The notes: generated from the letters alone by a model not told the origin. DNA of 64,000 nucleotides from Cellvibrionaceae bacterium (GCA_021151695.1 JAGKWU010000004.1:1-64000), one strand, 5' to 3'; counted from the first letter of the stretch, positions 51,532 to 61,320 are shown. Program-made: numbers and translations.

Positions 51532-53829
51532 ATGCCGAACAAGAACAACGCTGTGGAATTGATTAAAAAATTCCAGCAGCTTTTTACCAACCTGAATCAC
51601 AAACAAATTGCCGAGCGACTCGTTAAACTGGTAGTCGCCAAAGCCGCTATTTCCCGCGCTGTATTGGTTGTCGAACGCGATAGCCATCTCTACGTAGAAG
51701 CCATAGCCCATCAGCAAGAAGCCGAATTATTAGTCAGCGGCATAGCCACGTCCCTGACACGCCTTAACTATTTACCCCATCATCACATACACCAGGTGTT
51801 TGATAAGGGTGAACCCCTGGGGCTGGATACCGATGAGATAAAACTCATGGGCGCCATGTTTACCCAAAAGGGCTGCAAATCCTGCTATCTGCATCCTATT
51901 AAGGAAAACGATAAAACTATCGCCGTGTTTTACATGGAAGCCGAACTGGGCCTGCCGCATCTCAACCTGGCAGTCGCCGAGCTGGATACTGTCTGGACCT
52001 TCAGCTCATTGCTGGTCCGCCAAGTGATAGACATGTGGCACCATGAGGAGCAATCCGAACGTTTCCGCCTCGCTGAACAAGCGCTCTGGGCGAGCGAAAC
52101 TTACCTCAATGCAATTTTGCGTTATTCACCCGCGCTGATTTCAGTAAAAGACCTGGACGGCAACGTGGTACTCGCCAGCGAACACTTCAAACAGATGGCG
52201 AATATCGACGAAGCGGGATTCGTCGGCAAAAACGTATTTGATGTATACCCGAGAGATGTTGCCCAATCCATTTGCGATATAGACGCCGCCACCAAAAACA
52301 AACAGCAGACCTATGAGGTCGAGCTGGATTTAATGCACAAAGATGGCAGCCTGCATACTTATCTCATGGTGAAGTTTCCGCTGCGCAATAAAGAAAATAA
52401 CGTGTTTGGCGTGTGCACCATAGGCACCGACATCTCCGAGCGCAAACTCGCAGAAAACGCCTTGCGTGAGCAGCAGTCGCGCCTCAACTACATGGCCTTC
52501 CACGACGCACTCACCGCCCTGCCCAACCGCTCGTTGTTTTATGATCGTATTTATCACGGCCTCGCCCGTGCGCGCCGCGCAAACAGCAAAGTTGCACTTA
52601 TGCTGTTGGATATCGATCGTTTTAAAAACATCAATGACAGCCTGGGCCACGACGCCGGCGATTTGCTGCTCAAAGCCATAGCCACACGCCTGAATGAAGG
52701 TGTGCGCGATATGGACACAGTGGCGCGTTTGGGCGGCGACGAATTTGTGGTGGTTCTCGAAGGCGTACACGATATTGAAGACGTCAGCTTTGTAGCCAAC
52801 AAATTGCTGGTCACACTCGCGCGCCCGTTAGAAATCAGCGGCCACGAAATTACATCAACGGTCAGTATCGGCGTGAGTATTTTCCCTGATGATGGCTCCG
52901 ACACAGACGAACTCTTGAAGAACGCCGATATCGCCATGTACAAAGCGAAAGAGGCCGGCAAAAACAATTGCCAGTTCTACACCAAAGGCATGAACGCCAC
53001 GGCAGTAAATTATCTGCTGTTGGAAAATGATTTGCGCCGCGCACTTGAACTCAACCAATTTACCCTGCACTACCAACCGCAAATCGATTTGCGCAATGGC
53101 GATCTAATGGGTGTTGAGGCCTTGGTGCGTTGGCAACATCCGGATCGCGGCCTGGTTTCGCCCGCACATTTTATTCCGCTTGCAGAAGAAACCGGCCTGA
53201 TTGTGCCCATCGGTGAATGGGTACTGCGTGAAGCCTGTCGCCAGCAAAAGCTCTGGCTGGACGCAGGCAAACGTGTGGGCAAGATGGCCATCAACCTGTC
53301 ACCGCGACAGTTCCGCCAGAAAAACTTCCCCGGTAAAGTGGAAGCCATTCTGCGTGAAACAGGCTTATCTCCTGAGCATCTGGAGCTGGAAATCACCGAG
53401 AGCTGCGCGATGGAACACGCCGGCGAAACCATCAACCAGCTCAATCAGTTGAACCAAATGGGAATGTACCTGGCGATTGATGACTTTGGCACTGGCTATT
53501 CATCCCTCGCCTATTTGCAGCGTTTCCCGATCCAGAAACTAAAAATCGACCGCAGTTTCGTCAATGATATCCACGACGATCACAACGACGCCGCCATCAC
53601 CAAAACCATTATCGGCCTCGCGCATAGCATGCAGCTTAGGGTCGTTGCGGAAGGCGTGGAAACCCAACACCAGGCTGATTGGTTACGTCAACAAGGCTGC
53701 GACCAGGCCCAGGGGTTCCTCTACTCCAAACCTATGTCGGCCAAGCAATTTGAAAACCATTTCCACGGCGGTCGCTTTTGTTTTGATGGCACGGTGATTC
53801 CACTGGAAAGTTACAAGCTCGGTGCTTAA
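51532..53829 (+). CDS. GAF-PAS-GGDEF-EAL cyclic di-GMP protein
   Basis: A 765-residue cytoplasmic signalling protein: GAF-like N-terminal region (about 10-175), PAS domain (about 195-310), GGDEF with intact motif GGDEF at 401-405, and EAL with E529-A530-L531 and the downstream DDFGTGYSSL. Both catalytic domains look intact, so it may make and degrade c-di-GMP. The N-terminal GAF has the CKSCYLHP cysteines that could bind a ligand. No membrane helices are seen. c-di-GMP may control the pilus nearby, which is an inference from location. Confidence 0.92.
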   Translation: MPNKNNAVELIKKFQQLFTNLNHKQIAERLVKLVVAKAAISRAVLVVERDSHLYVEAIAHQQEAELLVSGIATSLTRLNYLPHHHIHQVFDKGEPLGLDTDEIKLMGAMFTQKGCKSCYLHPIKENDKTIAVFYMEAELGLPHLNLAVAELDTVWTFSSLLVRQVIDMWHHEEQSERFRLAEQALWASETYLNAILRYSPALISVKDLDGNVVLASEHFKQMANIDEAGFVGKNVFDVYPRDVAQSICDIDAATKNKQQTYEVELDLMHKDGSLHTYLMVKFPLRNKENNVFGVCTIGTDISERKLAENALREQQSRLNYMAFHDALTALPNRSLFYDRIYHGLARARRANSKVALMLLDIDRFKNINDSLGHDAGDLLLKAIATRLNEGVRDMDTVARLGGDEFVVVLEGVHDIEDVSFVANKLLVTLARPLEISGHEITSTVSIGVSIFPDDGSDTDELLKNADIAMYKAKEAGKNNCQFYTKGMNATAVNYLLLENDLRRALELNQFTLHYQPQIDLRNGDLMGVEALVRWQHPDRGLVSPAHFIPLAEETGLIVPIGEWVLREACRQQKLWLDAGKRVGKMAINLSPRQFRQKNFPGKVEAILRETGLSPEHLELEITESCAMEHAGETINQLNQLNQMGMYLAIDDFGTGYSSLAYLQRFPIQKLKIDRSFVNDIHDDHNDAAITKTIIGLAHSMQLRVVAEGVETQHQADWLRQQGCDQAQGFLYSKPMSAKQFENHFHGGRFCFDGTVIPLESYKLGA

Positions 53830-53847
53830 CCGTACTGCATCAGTTGC

Positions 53848-53878
53848 AAAAAAAGCCGGCAAATTGCCGGCTTTTTTT
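53848..53878. terminator. Bidirectional rho-independent terminator
   Basis: Seven A, stem GCCGGC/GCCGGC with loop AAATT, seven T; shared by the GGDEF-EAL gene and rimK. Confidence 0.9.
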
Positions 53879-53919
53879 GTATGCGATTATTGCTAATTTT
53901 TGTATCGCCAGCCCTTCTG

Positions 53920-54825
53920 CTACCCCTTGCCTTTCGTCTTGTTATTGTTCGGTCGGGCATTCTCTTCAATAAAAGCGATGATGATGTCTGCAATATTTTT
54001 CTTAGTGGCCGCTTCAATGCCCTCCAGCCCTGGTGACGAATTCACTTCCATCACCAAAGGTCCCCGCGCCGAACGAAGCAAGTCCACACCAGCCACCTGC
54101 AAGCCCATGGTATGAGCAGCTTTAATGGCCGTGGTACGCTCCTCTGGCGAAAGTTTGGTCACCCTTGCACTGCCGCCGCGGTGCAGATTGGAGCGAAACT
54201 CTCCTTCCTGCGCCGTGCGCTGCATAGACGCCACCACTTTGCCGCCCACCACAAAACAGCGAACATCGCTACCGTTGGCCTCTTTAATAAACTCCTGCAC
54301 CAGAAACTCAGCACCCAGCTCGCGGAAGGCTTCGATCACACTCTCTGCCGCCTTGGCGGTTTCTGCCAGCACTATGCCGCGCCCTTGGGTACCTTCACAA
54401 AGCTTAAGTACTAATGGTGCACCGCCTACCAGTTTGATCAACTCCTTGGTGTCATGGACATTGTAGGCAAAGCTTGTCTTTGGAAGACCAATACCTTTGC
54501 GCGAAAGCAACTGCAAAGCTCGCAACTTGTCGCGTGAGCGGCCAAGAGCCACAGATTCCGTCAGGCAGTAGACGCCCATCATTTCAAACTGACGGATCAC
54601 CGCCAGCCCATAGTGAGTTACAGAAGCGCCTATACGCGGGATCACCGCATCAAAGCCTTCCAGCTTTTCGCCCATATACCAAATGGCCGGGCTGGCGGAG
54701 GTGATATCCATATAGCACTTGAGGATATCTATCACTCGCACCTCGTGGCCGCGCGCCAGACACGCTTCCACCAAGCGTTTGGTGGAGTAGAGATGGCGGT
54801 TGCGCGACAAAATAGCTATTTTCAT
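53920..54825 (-). CDS. rimK: Ribosomal protein S6--L-glutamate ligase RimK
   Basis: ATP-grasp enzyme that adds glutamate residues to the C-terminus of ribosomal protein S6. The 301 residues show MKIAILSRNRHLYST, RIGASVTHYGLAV, the ATP-grasp GAPLVLKLCEGTQGRGIVLAE, VQEFIKEANGSDVRCFVV and the metal-binding VMEVNSSPGLEG. It follows rimB by 49 bp, as in the rimABK locus of pseudomonads. Confidence 0.95.
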   Translation of the reverse strand: MKIAILSRNRHLYSTKRLVEACLARGHEVRVIDILKCYMDITSASPAIWYMGEKLEGFDAVIPRIGASVTHYGLAVIRQFEMMGVYCLTESVALGRSRDKLRALQLLSRKGIGLPKTSFAYNVHDTKELIKLVGGAPLVLKLCEGTQGRGIVLAETAKAAESVIEAFRELGAEFLVQEFIKEANGSDVRCFVVGGKVVASMQRTAQEGEFRSNLHRGGSARVTKLSPEERTTAIKAAHTMGLQVAGVDLLRSARGPLVMEVNSSPGLEGIEAATKKNIADIIIAFIEENARPNNNKTKGKG

Positions 54826-54874
54826 AAACGATTGAACCTGGATTAATTATCCGTTTGACCTATAGGGCCTGAGA

Positions 54875-55366
54875 TTATTCGATGTTGGGCAGGTTTTTGT
54901 TCCCACCCAGTAAAAAGGACCGGCCGCTATCCACCAGATAGCGCCGCTTGAGCGCACTGCGGCCAATAAGCATGCGAAACATCATGGTCTCGCGATCAGT
55001 AAGGGTTACCTCTATAAGGCGCGGATTACCCCGAATCATTAGTGTAGTTTCGATTACCGGACGCCACTCGGCATGGCCGCCGGAGTCCGTCACCCGTCGC
55101 ACATCCTTTACCCTTGCCTCACATTCCACCACCTGACTGTTGCAGCCCTGCAATGGATGGACACCAAACTTGACCCAAGCCACTCCATCCCGCTCAAAAC
55201 GCTGTACGTAAAAGGCATGGAGCGCACTGGTACGAGCCCCTGTATCCACCTTGGCTTTTATATGGTCTATCGCCAAATCCGGTAGGCCAACCCATTCGCG
55301 CCAGCCAATAATTTGCTTCTGCGCCGGTAGACCAGCGGAGGTCAATAATGTGTGCGGATCGTCCAA
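54875..55366 (-). CDS. rimB: RimB/retropepsin-like protease
   Basis: A 163-residue protein of the family annotated as ATP-dependent zinc protease, structurally retropepsin-like. The hallmark VDTGARTSALHA carries the candidate catalytic aspartate; MIGRSALKRRYLVDSGRSF is the conserved C-terminus. In Pseudomonas the rim genes adjust S6 glutamylation; rimA is absent here. The start is TTG at 55366, supported by AAGGAGG six to seven bases upstream. Confidence 0.88.
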   Translation of the reverse strand: MDDPHTLLTSAGLPAQKQIIGWREWVGLPDLAIDHIKAKVDTGARTSALHAFYVQRFERDGVAWVKFGVHPLQGCNSQVVECEARVKDVRRVTDSGGHAEWRPVIETTLMIRGNPRLIEVTLTDRETMMFRMLIGRSALKRRYLVDSGRSFLLGGNKNLPNIE

Positions 55367-55555
55367 ACCAGCCTCCTTAGAACTTTCGTTACATTATAGG
55401 TGTAATAAATGAAGGTTTTAGTCATTAATCCCTTCAAGTACTAAAAGAAATATTCCAGCGCCTTTTTTAATATTTTTCTTTTTTTTTGAAATAGCCTATG
55501 GTAAATAGCGCGGGTCAAATTGATCCCCAAAACCTGTTATTACCGGAGCACTCAG

Positions 55556-55759
55556 ATGTCAGTTGATGTAGATACTCAAGATTCGGACTTAATTGGCGAT
55601 GCTGGTATAGATGTCGAGGAAGACGTTGCCCCCAAACTGACCGGCAAAGAAGCAAGCCAGCATACGCTGGAAATGCGTCGCAAACTGGAAGATCGTCTGG
55701 AGCGCAAGCGCATCAAAGATCAGCTGGGTTACGACGATATTTCTGATCTGGACTTCTAA
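55556..55759 (+). CDS. Small PA3496-family protein
   Basis: A 67-residue acidic N-terminus plus basic helical C-terminus. The motif RRKLEDRLERKRIKDQLGYD matches the family annotated as PA3496-like putative envelope integrity proteins. The function is not established. The ATG at 55556 has CGGAG eight bases upstream; the longer frame from 55520 is less likely. Divergent from rimB. Confidence 0.8.
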   Translation: MSVDVDTQDSDLIGDAGIDVEEDVAPKLTGKEASQHTLEMRRKLEDRLERKRIKDQLGYDDISDLDF

Positions 55760-55786
55760 CCCCTCTGTGGGCACCAGCCCATCCAC

Positions 55787-55817
55787 AAGGCTTTGATGTC
55801 AGCTGCGTTAAAGCCTT
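55787..55817 (+). terminator. Hairpin after the PA3496-like gene
   Basis: Eight-bp stem AAGGCTTT/AAAGCCTT with a 15-base loop; a pyrimidine-rich stretch follows. Confidence 0.4.
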
Positions 55818-55956
55818 GATTCCTTCTCCTTTTCCAATCCCCTCAAAACTCCTCTACCGTCTTTTAATCGCCGTTTATAGCCCCGTTTCGCCTGATTTTT
55901 AATCAAACATCTATAAATTAGTTATAACAAAGCCTTCAAACAAACCAAAGAATGAT

Positions 55957-55983
55957 TGAAGTTTAATCAATTTTTGCCGCTAA
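55957..55983 (+). promoter_or_regulatory. Putative sigma-28 (FliA) promoter of the DUF5610 gene
   Basis: TGAAGTTT (55957-55964), 11-bp spacer, GCCGCTAA (55976-55983). The FliA consensus is TAAAGTTT-N11-GCCGATAA; each half matches at seven of eight positions with the exact spacing. The predicted start leaves a leader of about 50 bases. Confidence 0.65.
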
Positions 55984-56041
55984 GCTATTAGTCATCAAGT
56001 ATTGGTGAGAATTTCTGCATCTATTCCTGCCGGAGGCATAC

Positions 56042-57340
56042 ATGAGCGTTTCAGCCCTGACCCCAACCATCAGCTCCCAACAATCCCTGCCCTCACTTGC
56101 AACGGATGTCGGGAAAAAGCCGGATGCGGGTAAAAATCCGGTCACACAAACCCAGCTGAAAGTGGATGCCAGTGCGGATAAACGCCAGACAGCTTTGCAG
56201 GTAGTGAACAACACCCTGGCAAAAGCCTACGAAAAACTGGGTTTGCGCGGGCAGAGCGCCACGGCCGATTACTCAGCGTTCGAGCCGCTAACAGCCGAAA
56301 AAGTCGCTAATAATATCCTCGGTTTTATCGAGCGCCGCTTACAGTTGGACAAAGCGGATGGCGCCACCCAGGAACAATTGCAATCGCGCCTTGAAGCCGG
56401 CCTGAAGGGCTTTAAGAAAGGCTTTGCCGAAGCCTCTGAGCAATTGAAAGCGCTGGATATGTTGTCACCCGAGGTTGCCGCCGATATAGGCAAAACCAAC
56501 GATTTGGTGCTCAAGGGCATAGATGACTTGCGCTCGAAATTTATTACCAATGCCACAGCCCCACAAACTCCCGCTACCGGCGAAAACCAAACCGTTAAAA
56601 CCGCTCCCAAAGCGCCGGCTACATTGGACGTTCCCGATTTTGTTCCCAAAGCACAAACCAAAGACAGCTATAGCAACTATGAATATGCCCGCGCCCGCGA
56701 GTTCAGTTTTGAGCTGACCACCAAAGAAGGTGACAAAGTCAAAATTACCGCGAGCGCCAGTGAAGGCTTTGCCTATGAAACCAATGAAAACAGCAAAGGT
56801 AAAAGTGTGAATGGCAGCTACAGCACCAGCCAAGCCATGTCATTACAAGTTGAAGGCAACCTCAGCGATGAAGAGCTGGGCGCTATTAATGAATTGTTAG
56901 GTAAAGTGAATGATTTGGCCGGCGAATTTTTTGACGGCGACTTGGATAAGGCTTTTGCCCAAGCCCAGGAGTTGGGTTACGACCAGGATCAGATAGGCAG
57001 CTTTTCACTCAACCTCGCCAAGGTAGATATCCAACAAGTTACCCAAGCCTACAAAGCTTTCGAGCCAACAAGCACAGAAAGCGCGTCGCCAGCCTTGAGC
57101 GAGCAATTATTACCGCTGGGCAATTTTATTCGCGACCTGTTGAACAGCATGAATTACGCGTCCCTTTTCCCGGAACCCGAAAAATTACTGGGAGATATAG
57201 CCAAGGCGGGTACTGACGATCAAGAACAAGGCACAAGGTTGCAAGCCTTTATCGAAAAAATGCTGGGACTGACAGACAAGGAACCGACAACTGAAGAACC
57301 AGCAACTAAAGAGCCAGCCATTAAAGAGACGCAAGCCTAA
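56042..57340 (+). CDS. DUF5610 domain protein
   Basis: A 432-residue soluble protein without signal peptide or TM segment. The N-terminal region is disordered. The DUF5610 region (about 50-155) includes QVVNNTLAKAYEKLGLRG and FEPLTAEKVANNILGFIERR. A second conserved region lies at about 205-330 (SYSNYEYARAREFSFELTT). The tail has three near-repeats of E/T-P-A-x-K-E. The function is unknown; the upstream FliA-type promoter suggests a role in flagellation or motility. GGAGG precedes the ATG. Confidence 0.82.
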   Translation: MSVSALTPTISSQQSLPSLATDVGKKPDAGKNPVTQTQLKVDASADKRQTALQVVNNTLAKAYEKLGLRGQSATADYSAFEPLTAEKVANNILGFIERRLQLDKADGATQEQLQSRLEAGLKGFKKGFAEASEQLKALDMLSPEVAADIGKTNDLVLKGIDDLRSKFITNATAPQTPATGENQTVKTAPKAPATLDVPDFVPKAQTKDSYSNYEYARAREFSFELTTKEGDKVKITASASEGFAYETNENSKGKSVNGSYSTSQAMSLQVEGNLSDEELGAINELLGKVNDLAGEFFDGDLDKAFAQAQELGYDQDQIGSFSLNLAKVDIQQVTQAYKAFEPTSTESASPALSEQLLPLGNFIRDLLNSMNYASLFPEPEKLLGDIAKAGTDDQEQGTRLQAFIEKMLGLTDKEPTTEEPATKEPAIKETQA

Positions 57341-57370
57341 ACGCTGACCGAAAGAATAGCGCAAGAAAAA

Positions 57371-57400
57371 ACCGCCAGCTTGATGCTGGCGGTTTTGTTT
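57371..57400. terminator. Bidirectional terminator between the DUF5610 and porin genes
   Basis: Stem ACCGCCAGC/GCTGGCGGT, loop TTGAT, then TTTGTTT; A-rich on the other side. Confidence 0.85.
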
Positions 57401-57402
57401 CA

Positions 57403-58143
57403 TCAGAAGCGGAAGCTCACGCCCAGCATGGTGGTGTTGTCATCATCAGAATCTGTATAAGCCAAAGTACCACTGATATTTTCAGTGAAGAATTTGGTTG
57501 TTCGTATTGTGTATGACTCGCCAAAATCATCAGTATCGGAATATTGGGCGCCTACACTGAAGGTGCGATCAAAATAAAAATCACCGCCAATTTCATATTC
57601 AGTGTCTTTATCGCCGTTTGTTACACCAGCTTCCACATTAATAAACTGATCGCCAATGGCAGTAACATATTTTGCATGTATGTTTGCGTCGTAACCTTCA
57701 TCGTGATTATAAGTTGTGGTAACTAATAAACCGTCTATAGGCGTCACACCAACAGTGGTAAACCAGTTGTTGTAAGTTTCATCCGAACCATCAACATGCC
57801 AGCCACCCGCCTTTACATACAAAAAGTTTTCTGGAATATAGAATTCTGCACCCGCCAAATAAATTTGCGCGTCGCTATGGCCGTTTTGCTTGGGTATATG
57901 ATCAACACCCGCAAATACATTGCTGTTTTTTCCGAGATAAGCCGCTTCAGCCAAGGGTAAATTGTCGGTACGCACCGCGTTAAAAAAATATTTGCCTATC
58001 AATGCGTAATCCTTTTCTTCGCTATTGACACCATCATAGTCTGTGCGCTGGGCAACTAATTGCACATCTGCTTGATAGGATTCTGCACCCGCAATAGCAG
58101 ACATAACCAGACCACAAGCAGCCACCAGTATTTTTACTTTCAT
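57403..58143 (-). CDS. Putative outer membrane porin
   Basis: A 246-residue protein: signal peptide about 1-20, then alternating beta-strand pattern with many Y, D and G and a terminal aromatic residue (GVSFRF), typical of a small beta-barrel. It matches the putative-porin family. The ATG at 58143 (MKVKILVAACGL) is the natural start; GAGGG precedes it. Substrate unknown. Confidence 0.82.
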   Translation of the reverse strand: MKVKILVAACGLVMSAIAGAESYQADVQLVAQRTDYDGVNSEEKDYALIGKYFFNAVRTDNLPLAEAAYLGKNSNVFAGVDHIPKQNGHSDAQIYLAGAEFYIPENFLYVKAGGWHVDGSDETYNNWFTTVGVTPIDGLLVTTTYNHDEGYDANIHAKYVTAIGDQFINVEAGVTNGDKDTEYEIGGDFYFDRTFSVGAQYSDTDDFGESYTIRTTKFFTENISGTLAYTDSDDDNTTMLGVSFRF

Positions 58144-58170
58144 AAGGATTTCCCTCTTTACTAACACAAT

Positions 58171-58193
58171 AAAACCCGGCCATTGCAGCCGGC
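58171..58193 (-). terminator. Terminator of apaH
   Basis: Minus strand GCCGGC ... GCCGGG arms with a seven-base loop, followed by TTTTATTG. Confidence 0.5.
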
Positions 58194-58262
58194 AATAAAA
58201 TTCATCGGTGCAACCCTAACAGTTTTGGCTGAACAATAAGTGAATAGAGTTTTGGATTGGTG

Positions 58263-59075
58263 TCAGGCGTCACAATAGCAGCTGAACTTTTGTCCATCTT
58301 CCAGACGCATGGCAGTAAGAGCTCCGCCCCAGACACAGCCTGTATCCAGCGCGTACACATTGGGGTAGTCCACTTTGCCTTCAAGGGCAGCCCAGTGGCC
58401 AAAGATAATTTTTTCATCGCGAGTTTTTCGATCGGTGTGTGCAAACCAGGGCGAAAAACCTAAAGGTGCACCCGCTGCACTTTCCTTGGTTTCCAATTCG
58501 AGCATACCTTCGTCCGTGCAAAAACGCATACGTGTAAAATAATTGGTGATGAGCCGTAAACGCTCCATGCCAATCAATTTGTTTTTCCAGCGACTAGGTT
58601 GGTTACCATACATATTGGCTAAAAAATCGCTGCAATATCGGCTTTGCAAAACAGCTTCCACTTCACGCGCATGCGTTTGAGCCTGATGCAAAGTCCACAT
58701 AGGTGGAATGCCAGCATGCACCATGGTGTAACCCAACTTTTCATCTGTGTGCAAAAGTTTGCCCTGAATTAACCAGTCGATTAGTTGTTGGCGATCAGGC
58801 GCATTAATGAGCGACTGCAATGTATCGCTTTGCCCGTTGCGGCGCAGACCGTAGGCCACCGCAATAAAATGCAAATCGTGATTTCCCAACACGAATTCGA
58901 CAGATGAGCGAATGGAATATAAAAATCGCAAAGTGGCAAGTGAATCCGGGCCACGATTAATTAAATCGCCGACCAGCCAAAGCGAATCCAACTCAGGGTT
59001 AAATGCAATTTTCTCCAACAGGCACTGCAGTGCATCGTAGCATCCCTGAATATCGCCGATTGCATAGGTAGCCAT
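58263..59075 (-). CDS. apaH: Bis(5'-nucleosyl)-tetraphosphatase, symmetrical
   Basis: Hydrolyses Ap4A to two ADP. The 270-residue metallophosphoesterase shows GDIQGCYDAL, VGDLINRGPDSLATLRF and GNHDLH, with the metal ligands present. It ends the leftward lptD-surA-pdxA-rsmA-apaG-apaH block, 27 bp after apaG. Confidence 0.96.
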   Translation of the reverse strand: MATYAIGDIQGCYDALQCLLEKIAFNPELDSLWLVGDLINRGPDSLATLRFLYSIRSSVEFVLGNHDLHFIAVAYGLRRNGQSDTLQSLINAPDRQQLIDWLIQGKLLHTDEKLGYTMVHAGIPPMWTLHQAQTHAREVEAVLQSRYCSDFLANMYGNQPSRWKNKLIGMERLRLITNYFTRMRFCTDEGMLELETKESAAGAPLGFSPWFAHTDRKTRDEKIIFGHWAALEGKVDYPNVYALDTGCVWGGALTAMRLEDGQKFSCYCDA

Positions 59076-59102
59076 AAAAACCCAGCTCCGTTTTTATAAT
59101 AA

Positions 59103-59471
59103 TCAGTGAATCGCGTAAGGCGGAACCAGCGCGAACGCAGGGATTTCAGCATCAAACATACTGCCGCTCTCGGCGCGCATTTGATAAGTGCCCTGCATAA
59201 TGCCAGTTTCGGTTTCCAACACTACACCGCTGGTATAGGTAAAGCTTTCACCTGGCGCAAGATTGGGCTGTTCCCCCACAACACCAATGCCCTGCACTTC
59301 TTGCAGCTTGTCGCGCGCATCGCGTATATACCAATGGCGACTGATCAGCTGCGCTGCTTCATCGCCCTCGTTGGCAATGGTAATCGTATAGGAATACACA
59401 TAACGCTGCTGTGGCAGCGTTTGCTCGGGAAGATAATTGGTTGTTACATTCACCAAAATTTTATGGGACAT
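59103..59471 (-). CDS. apaG: ApaG protein
   Basis: A 122-residue fibronectin-III-like protein with the family sequence RYVYSYTITIANEGDEAAQL, SRHWYIRDA and GVVGEQPNLAPGE. It is known as a conserved partner of apaH with an ill-defined role (CorD-like phenotypes in other bacteria). It follows rsmA by 11 bp. Confidence 0.95.
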   Translation of the reverse strand: MSHKILVNVTTNYLPEQTLPQQRYVYSYTITIANEGDEAAQLISRHWYIRDARDKLQEVQGIGVVGEQPNLAPGESFTYTSGVVLETETGIMQGTYQMRAESGSMFDAEIPAFALVPPYAIH

Positions 59472-59482
59472 AGAATTAAAAC

Positions 59483-60316
59483 TTATTGCCCGGCATCAGC
59501 CGTTGGTTTCAGAGTATCCAGCAAATTACTGGTGGCGACATAATCGGCCAGCGAAATTTCCTCAGCACGCGCCCCCAGATCGATTGGCAATTGCTCCATC
59601 ACATCGGCGCCCAACAATTGCTTGAGCGCATTGCGCAAGGTTTTGCGACGCTGCTGAAACGCAACATTCACCAGGTTTTCAAGGGTTTTGATATTAGTCG
59701 CTTTGTGAGGTAAATCTTTGTACGGCACCAGACGCACAATCGCCGAATCTACTTTGGGCGCAGGGTCAAACGAGGTGGGCGGCACATCAAACAAATCCTC
59801 TACTGCGCAGTAGTATTGCACCATGATACCCAAGCGCCCGTAAGCGCTCTCACCCGGTTGCGCCGCCATGCGCTTAACCACTTCTTTTTGCAACATGAAG
59901 TGCATGTCTTGCACGCGATCGCTATAGCTCAGCAGATGAAAAATCAGCGGAGTGGAAATATTGTATGGCAGGTTGCCCACAATACGCAGCGGCCGCTCTT
60001 CTTTAATTAGCTGCGCAAAATCAAATTGCAACGCGTCTGCCTGGAACAATTGGAAATTCGGATGCTTTTCGAATTTGATTTTTAACCAGGGAACCAGATC
60101 GCGATCCAGCTCAATAACCGTCAGGTTATCGCAGCTATCGGCTAACAATTGCGTGATAGCACCTTTACCCGGACCAATCTCGACTATGTTGTCCTGCCGT
60201 TGCGGATGCACGGCACGCACTATGTCGCGGATAATGCCGTGATCAATCAAAAAGTTTTGCCCAAAACGCTTACGCGCTTTATGGGATGATTCGTGATTCA
60301 ATAATTTTTTTGTCAT
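59483..60316 (-). CDS. rsmA: 16S rRNA dimethyladenosine transferase
   Basis: Dimethylates two adjacent adenosines near the 3' end of 16S rRNA. The 277-residue SAM enzyme shows KRFGQNFLIDHGII, VEIGPGKGAITQLL, NLPYNISTPLIF and the C-terminal helical domain. Its ATG overlaps the pdxA stop by four bases. Confidence 0.96.
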   Translation of the reverse strand: MTKKLLNHESSHKARKRFGQNFLIDHGIIRDIVRAVHPQRQDNIVEIGPGKGAITQLLADSCDNLTVIELDRDLVPWLKIKFEKHPNFQLFQADALQFDFAQLIKEERPLRIVGNLPYNISTPLIFHLLSYSDRVQDMHFMLQKEVVKRMAAQPGESAYGRLGIMVQYYCAVEDLFDVPPTSFDPAPKVDSAIVRLVPYKDLPHKATNIKTLENLVNVAFQQRRKTLRNALKQLLGADVMEQLPIDLGARAEEISLADYVATSNLLDTLKPTADAGQ

Positions 60317-61320
60317 GTTCTTTGCGCGCGCTCGCGCGCCTCTACCATTTCCAACGCATAAGCCAGGGCCGTGCGCAAACTGCCAAGATCCGCTTTACCG
60401 GTTGCGGCCAAATCCAGCGCGGTGCCGTGATCTACCGAGGTGCGAATAATGGGTAAACCCAGGGTGACATTCACTGCCTGGCCAAAACCTTTATATTTCA
60501 ATACGGGCAATCCCTGATCGTGATACATAGCCAAGACTGCATCGGCATTATCTAAATATTTAGGGGTAAACAGTGTATCTGCTGGCAAAGGACCAATTAA
60601 GTCCAGACCTTCTGTGCGGAGCTGCTTGAGCACCGGCTCAATCACGTCGATTTCTTCGTGCCCCAAATGACCACCTTCGCCAGCGTGAGGATTGAGTCCG
60701 CAGACATAAATTCGCGGTTGGGCGATACCAAACTGAATTTGCAAATCGCGATGCAAAATGCGGATAACCTGGGTCAACTCGGTGGCGTTAATGGCATCAG
60801 CTACATCGCGCAATGGCAAATGCGTAGTAGCCAGCGCGACGCGCAAACCTTTGGTCGCCAACATCATCACCACTTTTTCCGTGGCCGTTTTATCCGCGAG
60901 ATACTCTGTGTGGCCACTGAAGGCAATACCCGCATCGTTAATAACACTTTTATGCACCGGCCCCGTCACCAGCGCAGAAAATTCACCGCTGCTGCAACCT
61001 GCAATCGCGGCGTCCAGCGTGTGCAAAATATAAGGTGCATTGGCAAGGTTAAGATGGCCGGGTTGTACGGGGGCGGCCAGCGCAACGGGCAATACAGCAA
61101 GTTCACCAGCTGCAGATGGCCTTGGCTTGTCCGCAGGATTTATTTCGCGCAGCACCAGTGGCAACCCCAAGGCTTGCGCGCGTGCCTTGAGTAATTCAGG
61201 ATCGGCAATAGCAACAATTTCGTGGGGCTGCGCTTCTTGCGCAAGGGTCACCACCAAATCCGGACCTATGCCAGCTGGCTCACCGGGGGTGAGCGCCAAG
61301 CGGAAACAATGTGTATCCAT
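60313..61320 (-). CDS. pdxA: 4-hydroxythreonine-4-phosphate dehydrogenase
   Basis: NAD-dependent step of pyridoxal phosphate biosynthesis. The 335 residues show LTPGEPAGIGPDL, VTGPVHKSVINDAG, FSGHTEYLAD, CGLNPHAGEGG and YHDQGLPVLKY, with the metal-binding histidines. It lies between surA and rsmA, with a terminator hairpin upstream. Confidence 0.96.
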   Translation of the reverse strand: MDTHCFRLALTPGEPAGIGPDLVVTLAQEAQPHEIVAIADPELLKARAQALGLPLVLREINPADKPRPSAAGELAVLPVALAAPVQPGHLNLANAPYILHTLDAAIAGCSSGEFSALVTGPVHKSVINDAGIAFSGHTEYLADKTATEKVVMMLATKGLRVALATTHLPLRDVADAINATELTQVIRILHRDLQIQFGIAQPRIYVCGLNPHAGEGGHLGHEEIDVIEPVLKQLRTEGLDLIGPLPADTLFTPKYLDNADAVLAMYHDQGLPVLKYKGFGQAVNVTLGLPIIRTSVDHGTALDLAATGKADLGSLRTALAYALEMVEARERAQRT

